From Ornithinimicrobium cerasi (GTDB lineage: Bacteria; Actinomycetota; Actinomycetes; Actinomycetales; Dermatophilaceae): a stretch of DNA of 64,000 nucleotides. This document shows positions 1 through 10,214 of this stretch, in pieces. The notes beneath the pieces were generated by a model that was not told the origin of the DNA, made no database searches, and saw only the letters and a list, made by a program, of their open reading frames with translations. The position numbers were made by a program, and so were the translations under genes. The first letter of the stretch is position 1. Every line of letters begins with the position of its first letter. The DNA lies in the NCBI RefSeq assembly GCF_003702705.1, contig NZ_QZMN01000005.1:223151-287150 (forward strand), in the 5' to 3' direction.

Positions 1-244
1 CTCGCTCCTGCTGATCACCTTCTCCCCGGTCGTGTCCGGCTCGGAGACGTCGATGATCACCAACCAGGCGGTCGACTTCGCGATCTTCCCGCTCGCCAAC
101 CCGGGCATCGTCTCCATCCCGCTGGCCTTCTTCCTGGGCTGGCTGGGCACGGTGACCAGCTCGGAGCACAACGAGCAGAAGTGGGCCGAGGTCGAGGTCC
201 GCAGCCTGACCGGCCACGGCGTCGCCGAGGCCGTGGACCACTGA
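1..244 (+). CDS. actP: Cation/acetate symporter, C-terminal end (partial)
   Basis: Only the last 80 residues are present; the reading frame is open from base 2 and stops with TGA at 242-244. The piece starts inside a membrane segment (LLLITFSPVVSG), has one more hydrophobic helix (IVSIPLAFFLGWLGTV) and ends in a short acidic cytoplasmic tail containing E-V-R-x-L-T-G. That ending is typical of actinobacterial sodium:solute symporters of the ActP/MctC type, which import acetate and other short carboxylates with Na+ or H+. The next gene is acetyl-CoA synthetase, the usual partner, which supports acetate as substrate. A methionine-like GTG at 32 is internal and is not a start. Confidence 0.75.
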   Translation, partial: SLLLITFSPVVSGSETSMITNQAVDFAIFPLANPGIVSIPLAFFLGWLGTVTSSEHNEQKWAEVEVRSLTGHGVAEAVDH

Positions 245-320
245 TCCGCGGGCACGACCCGGCGGGGTCGGGAGGCCTTGCCTCTCCCGGCCCCGCCGAG
301 CCCGAGCCGTGCGGGCGCGG

Positions 321-357
321 CATACTCGACCCGACCGAAGGCAACGACGCTAGGAGG
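321..357 (+). promoter_or_regulatory. Possible acs promoter -10 and ribosome binding site
   Basis: CATACT at 321-326 resembles a -10 element about 37 bases before the acs start, and AGGAGG at 352-357 is an ideal Shine-Dalgarno sequence 5 bases before ATG 363. No clear -35 is visible. The gap from the symporter stop is 118 bases, enough for a separate promoter. The SD assignment is firm, the promoter is a guess. Confidence 0.4.
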
Positions 358-362
358 CACCC

Positions 363-2354
<1,992 letters not shown>

Positions 2355-2361
2355 ACCCCCG

Positions 2362-2430
2362 ACTCACAGGCACGAATCCTGCGGGCAGGTGCATGCATCA
2401 GCCCGGGACAGGGGGTTCGTGCCTGTGAGT
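2362..2430 (+). terminator. Nested inverted repeat after acs, probable terminator
   Basis: A perfect 15-bp inverted repeat, ACTCACAGGCACGAA (2362-2376) and its complement (2416-2430), extended inward by wobble and GC pairs, encloses a second hairpin CGGGC (2382-2386)/GCCCG (2401-2405) with a TGCATGCA loop palindrome. It begins 8 bases after the acs stop. There is no T-tract, as is common for actinobacterial terminators. The same structure could be a cruciform or small repeat element. Confidence 0.55.
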
Positions 2431-2431
2431 G

Positions 2432-2490
2432 CGGGGGTGGGGGTCGATCGGGGGTGGCGGGTGGGGCGGCGATCGGGGGTGGGGGGTGGG
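2432..2490 (+). repeat. G-rich tract with 13-bp direct repeat
   Basis: Between the acs hairpin and the NRPS start lies a run of G-blocks of 3-6 bases. CGATCGGGGGTGG occurs at 2445-2457 and again at 2470-2482. The spacing of G-runs fits the pattern for an intramolecular G-quadruplex on the plus strand. An open frame crosses it but codes only Gly/Trp-rich low-complexity sequence, so it is taken as non-coding. Confidence 0.6.
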
Positions 2491-2518
2491 CGTTGAGGCG
2501 GCGGCCGGGCGGGTGCGC

Positions 2519-2524
2519 CAGACT
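2519..2524 (+). promoter_or_regulatory. Putative -10 for leaderless NRPS start
   Basis: CAGACT lies exactly 6 bases before GTG 2531. It differs by one base from TAGACT found at other starts in this window with the same spacing. This placement would make the transcript start at or next to the GTG, and no Shine-Dalgarno sequence precedes it. Confidence 0.35.
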
Positions 2525-2530
2525 CTGCTC

Positions 2531-5500
2531 GTGACCCGGCCCGTGCACCCCGTCCCGGCGTCGCTGCTCGCCGGCGACCGGGCGGCAGCGCGACGGACGC
2601 TCGTGGACGTCATCGGGCGCAGCGTGCAGGAGACGCCCGACGCCCTCGCGGTCGACAGCGGGGTCCGGACGCTGACCTACGCCGAGCTCGACGCCGTCGC
2701 GGGTCAGCTCGCCGCGCGGCTGGCCGAGCACGGCATCGGGCGCGGCGCGCGCGTCGGGGTCCGGGTCAGGTCGGGCACCACCGACCTCTACGCCGCCATC
2801 CTCGGCGTCCTCTACGCCGGCGCGGCCTACGTCCCCGTCGACGCCGACGACCCCGACGAGCGGGCACGCGTCGTCTTCGCCGAGTCGCAGGTGGCCGCGG
2901 TGGTGGGCAACGACCTGGCTCTCAGCCCCCGCCCCGGTGCTCCGACGGGGACCCCGGGCGAGGGGCCCACGGTGGACGACGACGCCTGGGTGATCTTCAC
3001 CTCCGGCTCCACGGGCACCCCCAAGGGCGTGGCCGTCAGCCACCGCAGCGCCGCCGCCTTCGTCGACGCCGAGTCGCGGCTCTTCCTCGCCGACGGCGAG
3101 CCGATCGGACCGGGGGACCGGGTGATGGCCGGGCTGTCGGTCGCCTTCGACGCCAGCTGCGAGGAGATGTGGCTGGCGTGGGCGCACGGCGCCTGCCTCG
3201 TCCCGGCACCGCGGTCGCTCGTGCGCGCCGGGGTCGACGTCGGGCCGTGGCTGGTCGCCAACGACATCACCGTCGTCTCCACGGTGCCGACGCTGGTGGC
3301 CCTCTGGCCGCCGGCCAGCCTTGAGCAGGTGCGGCTGCTGATCCTGGGCGGGGAGGCCTGCCCGCCGGAGCTCGCGGCCCGGCTGCAGGCACCCGGCCGC
3401 GAGGTGTGGAACACCTACGGCCCGACGGAGGCCACCGTCGTCGCCTGCGCCGCGGTCCTGGACGGCACCGACCCGGTCCGGATCGGGCTGCCGCTGGACG
3501 GCTGGGACCTGGCCGTCGTGGACGAGCACGGTCGGCCGGTGCCCGAGGGGGCCTCCGGTCAGCTGATCATCGGCGGCGTCGGGCTGGCCCGCTACCTCGA
3601 CCCGGCCAAGGACGCCGAGATGTACGCCCCGATGCCGACGCTGGGGTGGGACCGCGCCTATCGCTCGGGGGACGTCGTCGTCAACGACCCGGCGGGGCTG
3701 CTCTTCGCCGGGCGGGCCGACGACCAGATCAAGCTGGGTGGCCGCCGGATCGAGCTCGGGGAGATCGACGGGCAGCTGCTCCGGCTGCCCGGGGTCGCCG
3801 GAGCCGCCGCGGCCGTGCGCCGCACCGCCTCGGGCAACCAGCTGCTCGTCGGCTACCTCGCGGTGGACGCCACCTACGACGCCGACACGGCCCTGACCCT
3901 CCTGCGCGAGCGCATGCCGGCCGCTCTCGTCCCCCGGCTGGCCGTCGTCGAGGACCTGCCCACCCGCACGTCGGGCAAGATCGACCGCGACGCCCTGCCC
4001 TGGCCGTTGCCCTCCACCCGTACCGCCGCGCCCTCCGGCCTGACGCCGCTGCAGAGCTGGGTCGGGGAGATCTGGCACGACGTCCTGGGCGCCGACGTCA
4101 CCTCGCCCAAGGACGACTTCTTCGACCTCGGCGGTGGCTCGCTGACGGCGGCGCAGGCCGTGGGCCGGCTCCGCGAGCGCTTCCCGGAGGTCGCCGTCGG
4201 GGACCTCTACGCCAACCCGCGGGTCGGCGCGCTCGCGGTGGTCCTCGAGCAGCTCGGTGGCGGCCCGGCCCGGCTGGACCGCACGGTCGCCCCCATCCGG
4301 CCGCGGACGCAGGTCGGCCAGGTGCTGGCGCTGCTGCCGCTGCGCACGCTGGCGGCGGGCCGGTGGGTGGCGTGGCTGCTGCTCGCCTCCGCGCTGCTGC
4401 ACGGGCGACCCGGGTTCGGCTGGGCGGTGGACGTCCCGGGGTCCGTCGCGCTGCTCACCGCCGTCCTCTTCCTCGTCCCGCCGGTCCGGATGGGCCTGGC
4501 CGCCCTCCTCGTCCGCGTCGTGCTGCGCGGTGTGGGCCCCGGCACCTACCCGCGGGGCGGCCGGGTTCACCTGCGCCTGTGGCTGGCCTCCCGGATCCAG
4601 GACGAGCTCGCAGCGGTGTCGACCGCCGGCGCGCCCTGGCTGCAGCGCTACGCCCGCAGCCTCGGCGCCGACATCGCCCCCGGTGCCGACCTGCACGCGC
4701 TCCCACCGGTCACCGGCCTGCTCACCCTCGGTCGGCGGTCCGCGGTCGAGCCCGAGGTCGACCTCGGTGGGTTCTGGATCGACGGCGACCGGCTGCACGT
4801 GGGCCGGGTCCGCGTGGGCGAGCAGGCCCGTGTCGGCGCGCGCAGCATGCTCGGTCCCGGGGCCGAGGTCGCACCCGGGGCCGAGGTCGCACCCGGCTCC
4901 CTGGTGCTCGGGCGGGTCCCGCCGGGTGAGTACTGGTCGGGCTCGCCCGCCGAGCGCAGCTCCGACGGGGCCCGCAGCGCCTGGACCGAGGAGGAGCCGC
5001 CACCCGGGCGGCTCTGGTGGATCGGGTATGCCGTCTCCGCCCTCCTCGTCGCCGCGCTCCCCGTGCTCGCGGTCCTCGCCGGCGGGGCGCTCGTGGTGCG
5101 CCTCGGCTGGGCGTGGCTGCCGCTCGCCGCCCTCTTCGGGTATGTCGTGCTCGCCGCGCTCGTCCTGGTGCTGGTCCGGGTCTGCTCCCTGTGGGTGACC
5201 CCGGGCCACCACCCGACCCGCTCGGCCAGGGGCCTGGCCGTGTGGACCACGGTCCGGGTCCTCGACGAGGCCCGCACCTGGCTCTTCCCCCTCTACTCCG
5301 CCGCGTTCACGCCCGTCTGGCTCCGCCTCCTGGGCGCCCGGGTCGGCCGCGGCGTCGAGGCCTCGACGGTGCTGCTCATCCCGCGGCTGGCGCACGTCAA
5401 CGACCACGCCTTCCTCGCCGACGACACCCTCATCGGCTGCTACGAGCTGTCCCGGGGCTGGATGCGGGTCGAGCGGGTCAAGGTCGGCAAGCGCGCGTTC

Positions 5501-6385
5501 GTCGGCAACTCCGGGATGGTCTCCGCCGGCCGCAAGGTCCCCAAGGAGTCGCTCGTCGCCGTCCTCTCGGCCGCCCCGCGCCGCAAGAAGGTCAGGGCCG
5601 GCACCTCCTGGCTCGGCAGCCCGCCGACCCGGCTGCGGCGGGCGGCCAGCACGGTCGACCCGGGCCGGACCTACGACCCGCCGACCCGGCTCAAGGTCTA
5701 CCGGGGGCTGCTGGAGACCGGCCGCCTCGTCCCCCTGCTGCTCACGGTGCTGCTCCACCTCGGGGTCGCGGTCGCCCTGCTCGCGCTGCTGCGCGTGCAC
5801 GTCCTCGTGGGCCTCGCCCTCGGCGGCGTGGTGCTGATCCTGGCCGGGGTGGTCGCCGCCCTGCTGACCTGGGCGGCCAAGTGGGCGCTCGTGGGGCGGC
5901 ACACGTCCGGGGACCACCCGCTGTGGTCCGGGTTCGTGTGGCGCAACGAGCTGGCCGACACCTTCACCGAGGTGCTCGCCGCGCCGTGGTTCGCCTCGGT
6001 CACCCAGGGCACCGTCGTGCTCAACGTCTGGCTGCGGATGCTCGGGGCGAAGATCGGGCGCGGGGTGTGGTGCGACAGCTACTGGCTGCCCGAGACCGAC
6101 CTCGTCGAGCTGCGCGACGGGTCCACGGTCAACCACGGGTGCGTGGTGCAGACCCACCTGTTCCACGACCGGGTGCTGAGCATGGACACCGTCACCCTGC
6201 AGCTGGGTGCGACCCTGGGACCCAACAGCGTCATCCTGCCGGCCGCGACGATCGGCCGGCACGCCACGGTGGGACCGGTCTCGCTCGTCATGCGCGGCGA
6301 GTCGGTGCCCTCCCAGACGCGGTGGCTCGGCAACCCGATCGGGCCCTGGGACGACGACCCGACCACGACGAAGGAGCGCCGGTGA
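2531..6385 (+). CDS. Pls/PosA-type NRPS: A-T module with six-TM C-terminal region
   Basis: About 1284 residues from GTG 2531; an earlier GTG at 2429 would add only G-rich low-complexity sequence. Order: adenylation domain (about 25-490) with TSGSTGTPKG, N-T-Y-G-P-T-E, G-R-x-D-D-Q-I-K and TSGKIDRDALP; carrier domain (500-575) with DLGGGSLTA, Ser537 being the phosphopantetheine site; then about 680 residues with three pairs of membrane helices (about 610-660, 827-890, 1066-1115) and left-handed beta-helix hexapeptide stretches, including a tandem GAEVAP repeat. This is the layout of epsilon-poly-lysine synthetase and its relatives: no condensation or thioesterase domain. Aligning to PheA gives pocket residues D-A-E-S-I-G-T-V-V-K, close to the lysine code I recall. 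A membrane-bound homopolymer or short-chain synthase is inferred. It overlaps the M1 peptidase by GTGA. Confidence 0.87.
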   Translation: MTRPVHPVPASLLAGDRAAARRTLVDVIGRSVQETPDALAVDSGVRTLTYAELDAVAGQLAARLAEHGIGRGARVGVRVRSGTTDLYAAILGVLYAGAAYVPVDADDPDERARVVFAESQVAAVVGNDLALSPRPGAPTGTPGEGPTVDDDAWVIFTSGSTGTPKGVAVSHRSAAAFVDAESRLFLADGEPIGPGDRVMAGLSVAFDASCEEMWLAWAHGACLVPAPRSLVRAGVDVGPWLVANDITVVSTVPTLVALWPPASLEQVRLLILGGEACPPELAARLQAPGREVWNTYGPTEATVVACAAVLDGTDPVRIGLPLDGWDLAVVDEHGRPVPEGASGQLIIGGVGLARYLDPAKDAEMYAPMPTLGWDRAYRSGDVVVNDPAGLLFAGRADDQIKLGGRRIELGEIDGQLLRLPGVAGAAAAVRRTASGNQLLVGYLAVDATYDADTALTLLRERMPAALVPRLAVVEDLPTRTSGKIDRDALPWPLPSTRTAAPSGLTPLQSWVGEIWHDVLGADVTSPKDDFFDLGGGSLTAAQAVGRLRERFPEVAVGDLYANPRVGALAVVLEQLGGGPARLDRTVAPIRPRTQVGQVLALLPLRTLAAGRWVAWLLLASALLHGRPGFGWAVDVPGSVALLTAVLFLVPPVRMGLAALLVRVVLRGVGPGTYPRGGRVHLRLWLASRIQDELAAVSTAGAPWLQRYARSLGADIAPGADLHALPPVTGLLTLGRRSAVEPEVDLGGFWIDGDRLHVGRVRVGEQARVGARSMLGPGAEVAPGAEVAPGSLVLGRVPPGEYWSGSPAERSSDGARSAWTEEEPPPGRLWWIGYAVSALLVAALPVLAVLAGGALVVRLGWAWLPLAALFGYVVLAALVLVLVRVCSLWVTPGHHPTRSARGLAVWTTVRVLDEARTWLFPLYSAAFTPVWLRLLGARVGRGVEASTVLLIPRLAHVNDHAFLADDTLIGCYELSRGWMRVERVKVGKRAFVGNSGMVSAGRKVPKESLVAVLSAAPRRKKVRAGTSWLGSPPTRLRRAASTVDPGRTYDPPTRLKVYRGLLETGRLVPLLLTVLLHLGVAVALLALLRVHVLVGLALGGVVLILAGVVAALLTWAAKWALVGRHTSGDHPLWSGFVWRNELADTFTEVLAAPWFASVTQGTVVLNVWLRMLGAKIGRGVWCDSYWLPETDLVELRDGSTVNHGCVVQTHLFHDRVLSMDTVTLQLGATLGPNSVILPAATIGRHATVGPVSLVMRGESVPSQTRWLGNPIGPWDDDPTTTKERR

Positions 6386-7680
6386 AGGGTGCCGACCCCT
6401 ACGTGCCCGGGCACGGGGACCTCAGCTACGACGTGCTCCACCACGACCTCACCCTCGACTACTCGGTGGTGAGCAACCGCCTCGAGGGCGAGGCCGTGCT
6501 GCGCTGCCGCGCGGTGGCACGCCTCACCGAGCTGCGGCTGGACCTGCGGCTGCGCGCCGACAAGGTCAGCGTGGGGGGCCGCCCGCCCCGTCGGTTCCGG
6601 GTCGCCGACGGCAAGCTGGTCATCACCCTCGTCGAACCCGTCGAGCCGGGTTCCGAGCTGAGCGTGCGGATCCGCTACTCGGGCAACCCGCGCCCCCTCG
6701 CCAAGAGGGGACTCGACGCGGCCGGGTGGGAGGAGCTGGAGGACGGCGTCATCGTCGCCTCCCAGCCGCACGGGGCCCCGAGCTGGTTCCCCTGCAACGA
6801 CCGGCCGTCGTCCCGCTCGACCTACCGGCTGACCCTCACCACCTCCGCGGACTACCACGTCGAGTTCAGCGGGGAGCCGGTCAGCGTCCGCCGTGGCGGG
6901 GCCACCCGGACCTGGAGCTTCCGCCAGGACCGGCCGATCGCGCCCTACCTCGCGACGGTCCAGATCGGCCGCTACCAGGTGAGCACCCAGAAGGCCGTGG
7001 TGCCCATACGGGTGGTCGGGCCGCCCGGCATCAGGGGCAACGGCTTCTCCGCCTCCTTCGGCCGGCAGCCGGCGATGATGGCCTACTTCGTCGAGGCGTT
7101 CGGGCCCTACCCGTTCGACTCCTACACCTGCGTCATCACCGCGGACGACCTCGAGATCCCCCTGGAGTCGGCGGCGCTGTCGACCTTCGGGCGCAACTTC
7201 GCCTCCGCCGACTGGGACAGCGTGCGGCTCGTCGCCCACGAGATGGCGCACCAGTGGTTCGGCAACGCCGTGACCGTCGCGTCCTGGCGGGACATCTGGT
7301 TGCACGAGGGGTTCGCCTGCTACGCCGAGTGGCTGTGGTCGGAGGAGTCGGGCAGACGGACCGCGGACGCGTGGGCCCGGCACCACCACGGGTTGCTGGC
7401 CGGGGGCCACCACCAGCCCGCCCCCCTCGTGGACCCCACCGTCCGGCACATGTTCGACGACTGGGTCTACAAGCGGGGCGCGCTCACCCTCCACGCCCTG
7501 CGCCGGGAGGTGGGCGACGCGACCTTCTTCACCATCCTGCGCTCCTGGGTCGCCGGCCACCGGTGGGAGAGCGTCACCACCGCGCAGTTCGTCGCGCACT
7601 GCGCCGACGTCGCCGGCCGGGACCTGGCACCGCTGCTCGCGCCGTGGCTGCACTCGCGGGACCTGCCACACCTGACCTGA
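6382..7680 (+). CDS. M1 family zinc aminopeptidase
   Basis: 432 residues, the short actinobacterial form of the M1 family (full-length PepN is about 850). The zinc motif is H286-E287-M-A-H290 with the third ligand E309 after 18 residues (L-H-E-G). The GAMEN exopeptidase loop is replaced by I-P-L-E-S, keeping the glutamate that anchors a free N-terminus. No signal peptide or membrane helix is seen. Start GTG 6382 overlaps the NRPS stop (GTGA), so the two are translationally coupled. In this context it may trim or degrade the NRPS product; a zinc exopeptidase that degrades poly-lysine is known from producers. A general dipeptide role cannot be excluded. Confidence 0.88.
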   Translation: MKGADPYVPGHGDLSYDVLHHDLTLDYSVVSNRLEGEAVLRCRAVARLTELRLDLRLRADKVSVGGRPPRRFRVADGKLVITLVEPVEPGSELSVRIRYSGNPRPLAKRGLDAAGWEELEDGVIVASQPHGAPSWFPCNDRPSSRSTYRLTLTTSADYHVEFSGEPVSVRRGGATRTWSFRQDRPIAPYLATVQIGRYQVSTQKAVVPIRVVGPPGIRGNGFSASFGRQPAMMAYFVEAFGPYPFDSYTCVITADDLEIPLESAALSTFGRNFASADWDSVRLVAHEMAHQWFGNAVTVASWRDIWLHEGFACYAEWLWSEESGRRTADAWARHHHGLLAGGHHQPAPLVDPTVRHMFDDWVYKRGALTLHALRREVGDATFFTILRSWVAGHRWESVTTAQFVAHCADVAGRDLAPLLAPWLHSRDLPHLT

Positions 7681-7704
7681 GCGTGACGTGAGGGGCCCTG
7701 AGGA

Positions 7705-8346
7705 TCAGTGCGGCGCGGCGAGCACCGCGACGAGCCCGGGCGGTGCGGGCAGGTCGGTCAGCCCCGACTCCTCGGCGAGCCGCACGTGGGTCATCGGGGT
7801 CGCCAGTCCGGTCCCGCGTCGTTTGAGCACAGCCTCCTTGGCGGCCCAGCACCGTGCCCGCGCCCTGTCGTCCCTCGCCGCCCCCGGGTCTGCCTCCCCG
7901 TCCGCCGACGCGCCCGCCGACCCGTCCACCGACTCCCCGTCCGCCAGGACCACCGCGTCCGACCAGCCGTGCGCGACGTCCTGGACCACCTCGGCGTCCA
8001 CGCCGACCGGACCGCGCAGGGAGACCGCGGTGACGACATACCCCCCGGCCCTGGCGAGGGAGACCCACACCTCGCGGGGTCGGGTATGCCGTATCCCGGT
8101 CCCCGACCCGTTGCCGGCGCCCACCCCGGCCCGCCGGTCCCGCGCGTGCGTGGCCCACGGTCGGCCGTGCAGGTCCGAGCCGCAGCCGGGGCAGAGCCGC
8201 CCGACGGTCACGACCCCCGGGCCCAGCACGGCGAGGACGTGCCGGCGCAGCAGGGTGTCCACCTGCTCGTCCCCCGACGCGCCGTCGTGCCAGGCGACGG
8301 CCGGGGTCTCCTGCGGGGCGGACACGGGCGACTCAGCCTGCCGCAC
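7705..8346 (-). CDS. 4'-phosphopantetheinyl transferase (Sfp type)
   Basis: 213 residues. The two family motifs are present: G-V-D-A-E (115-119) with the Mg-binding Asp and Glu, and C-W-A-A-K-E-A-V-L-K (166-175). An N-terminal C-P-G-C (52-55) followed by H-G-R-P is also common in actinobacterial members. Between the motifs sits an unusual Gly/Ala/Asp-rich insert (about 136-160). It transfers phosphopantetheine from CoA to carrier-protein serines, and the obvious client is Ser537 of the convergent NRPS only 24 bases away from the peptidase end. GTG 8346 overlaps the end of metB by 14 bases; GTG 8325 is an equally possible start. Confidence 0.85.
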   Translation of the reverse strand: MRQAESPVSAPQETPAVAWHDGASGDEQVDTLLRRHVLAVLGPGVVTVGRLCPGCGSDLHGRPWATHARDRRAGVGAGNGSGTGIRHTRPREVWVSLARAGGYVVTAVSLRGPVGVDAEVVQDVAHGWSDAVVLADGESVDGSAGASADGEADPGAARDDRARARCWAAKEAVLKRRGTGLATPMTHVRLAEESGLTDLPAPPGLVAVLAAPH

Positions 8347-9541
8347 GCCCCGGCAGCGGCAGGGGCGTCGTGGTGGCCGCAGCCGCCCGGTCGAGGGCGG
8401 CCCGGACGTCGGCCCGCAGGTCGTCCGGGTGCTCGATGCCGACGGAGAGCCGGAGCAGACCGTCGCCGATCCCCGCGACAGCGCGGGCCTCCGGCGTCAT
8501 GGAGGCGTGCGTCATCGTGGCCGGGTGGGCGACGAGGCTCTCCGTGCCGCCGAGCGACTCGGCCAGGCTGAAGCAGACCAGCCCGTCGACGAACGCACGC
8601 ACCGCGGCCTCACCCCCGACGAGGTCGAGGGAGAGCATCGAGCCGAACCCGTCCTGCTGCCGGGCCGCGACCTCGTGCCCGGGGTGGGTGGGCAGGCTGG
8701 GGTGGTGGACGGCGGCCACGGCGGGGTGGTCGAGCACCTCGGCGAGCACCGCGTCGGCGTTCTCCTCGTGGGCTCGCAGACGCGTGTGCAGGGTGCGCAG
8801 GCCGCGCAGGGTGAGGTAGGCGTCGAACGGGCTCCCGACCAGCCCCAGCACGTTGGCCAGGTCCTGCAGCTGCTCGTGCTGCTCGGGGGTGCGGGCCACC
8901 ACGGCGCCGCCGACGACGTCGCTGTGGCCGTTGATGAACTTCGTCGTCGAGTGCACGACGAGGTCGGCGCCGTGCTCGAGCGGGCGCTGCAGCGCGGGGG
9001 AGAGAAAGGTGTTGTCGACCACGACGGTGGCGCCCGCGGCGTGCGCCGCGGTCGAGACCGCGGCGAGGTCGGTGATGCGCAGCAGGGGGTTCGACGGGGT
9101 CTCCACCCAGACGACCGTCGGCGGCTCCGGGCCGTCCAGCTCGGCCGTCAGCGCGGCCGCGTCACCCAGGTCGACGGTGCGGTAGCGCAGGTGGCCCCGC
9201 GCAGCCAGGGTGTCGAAGAGCCGCCAGGTCCCGCCGTAGCAGTCGTGGGGGATGAGGACGGTGTCCCCCGGCGTGAGGAGGAGGGAGGTGGTGAGCGTGA
9301 TCGCGGCGAGGCCGGTGGGCGTGACGGTGGCCCCGTGGCCGCCCTCCAGGGTGGCGAGCGCCTCGCCGAGCACGTCGCGTGTGGGGTTGCCGCAGCGGCT
9401 GTAGTCGTAACGCCGGGGCTGGTCGAAGCCGGTGAAGCTGTAGGTCGTCGACAGGTACAGGGGCGGGACGATGGCGCCCTCGCCGGGGTCGGTGTCGATG
9501 CCCGCGCGGACGCCGCGCGTGAGCCGGGTGGTCTCGGTCAT
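8333..9541 (-). CDS. metB: Cystathionine gamma-synthase/lyase family PLP enzyme
   Basis: 402 residues from ATG 9541, which has GAGGG 5-9 bases upstream; the open frame extends 39 codons further but without SD or family similarity. Fold-type I PLP enzyme: Y-S-R-C-G-N-P-T-R near residue 50, V-V-D-N-T-F at 174-179, and the Schiff-base lysine K201 in S-T-T-K-F-I-N-G-H-S-D. The C-terminal S-L-G-G-T-E-S-L-V-x-H-P-A and S-V-G-I-E-H-x-x-D-L blocks are typical of this family. Synthase and lyase cannot be told apart by eye; actinobacterial genes of this form are usually called metB (O-acyl-homoserine plus cysteine to cystathionine). Confidence 0.88.
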   Translation of the reverse strand: MTETTRLTRGVRAGIDTDPGEGAIVPPLYLSTTYSFTGFDQPRRYDYSRCGNPTRDVLGEALATLEGGHGATVTPTGLAAITLTTSLLLTPGDTVLIPHDCYGGTWRLFDTLAARGHLRYRTVDLGDAAALTAELDGPEPPTVVWVETPSNPLLRITDLAAVSTAAHAAGATVVVDNTFLSPALQRPLEHGADLVVHSTTKFINGHSDVVGGAVVARTPEQHEQLQDLANVLGLVGSPFDAYLTLRGLRTLHTRLRAHEENADAVLAEVLDHPAVAAVHHPSLPTHPGHEVAARQQDGFGSMLSLDLVGGEAAVRAFVDGLVCFSLAESLGGTESLVAHPATMTHASMTPEARAVAGIGDGLLRLSVGIEHPDDLRADVRAALDRAAAATTTPLPLPGRAAG

Positions 9542-9609
9542 GTCGCCCTCTGCCTGGGTGGTCCGGAGACCCGGGGCGCGTGCGTCGGTCACGGCCCGGG
9601 AGTGGCCCG

Positions 9610-9615
9610 AAACTA
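9610..9615 (-). promoter_or_regulatory. Possible metB -10 box
   Basis: TAGTTT read on the minus strand (9615 to 9610) would give a leader of about 60 bases ahead of metB. The leader has a short GC hairpin (GGGCCACTCCCGGGCC) but I see no conserved S-adenosylmethionine riboswitch core. No good -35. Confidence 0.25.
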
Positions 9616-9709
9616 GCATGCTGACGAACGAAGTGCGTCCCGCATCAGGTCGAGACATCCGTCACCGAAGAACCTGCGTCAGGGAGGGTTTCGGCGCGAG
9701 GGATCTGCC

Positions 9710-10147
9710 TCAGGCCTCGTCGGGGATCATGTGCCGCCAGGGACGAGCCAGGTGGAACTCCCGCCCGCTGAGCTCGGCCACGTGGATCGCGACCACGTTG
9801 AACTTCTCGGAGCTGATCCAGGGACGCAGCCGCAGGTTGTCGGTGTCGCGGGCGTCCTGGCCCTCGAGGATGTGGGCCTTGCCGCGCGCGATGACGCTCC
9901 AGGCGGCCTCGTCCTCGTCGTCGATCCGGTCGATCTCGAACGCGACGTCCTCGTTCATCACGACGCCGAGCAGCTTGGAGCCCTCCGCCGTGCGGAAGAT
10001 GATCTTCCCGTCGGCGACCGCGTAGTTGACCGGGGCGATGTGCACCTCGTCGGCGAGGTGGTAGGCCATCCGTCCGATCTCGGTCGCGTCGAGCCGCGCC
10101 CAGCACTCCTCCTCGGACAGGACCTGCATGGGGCGTGCCTCAGACAT
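9710..10147 (-). CDS. Pyridoxamine 5'-phosphate oxidase family protein
   Basis: 145 residues. Split-barrel flavin-binding fold of the small PNPOx-like family: C-W-x-x-L-x-x-x-x-I-G-R-M-A near the N-terminus, V-N-Y-A-V, I-I-F-R-T-A-E-G-S-K-L, V-A-F-E-I-D and W-S-V-I-A-R-G-K-A. Proteins of this size bind FMN, F420 or heme-type ligands; none has the catalytic residues of true PNP oxidase, so the substrate is unknown. Start ATG 10147 has GGGAGAGG upstream. It stands alone, divergent from the formate dehydrogenase operon. Confidence 0.8.
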   Translation of the reverse strand: MSEARPMQVLSEEECWARLDATEIGRMAYHLADEVHIAPVNYAVADGKIIFRTAEGSKLLGVVMNEDVAFEIDRIDDEDEAAWSVIARGKAHILEGQDARDTDNLRLRPWISSEKFNVVAIHVAELSGREFHLARPWRHMIPDEA

Positions 10148-10214
10148 GGTGTCGCCTCTCCCGTGAGCTGGTCGCCCCAGTCTATGACAGGACGTCGTAG
10201 TGCTGCCCGTCGGA

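Noticed and set aside
2429-2530. Upstream GTG start for the NRPS gene
   Set aside because: Would translate the G-rich repeat into Gly/Trp filler; GTG 2531 has a -10-like box at leaderless distance and begins family-like sequence.
9542-9709. SAM riboswitch ahead of metB
   Set aside because: No recognisable SAM-I or SAM-IV core helices; only a short GC hairpin.
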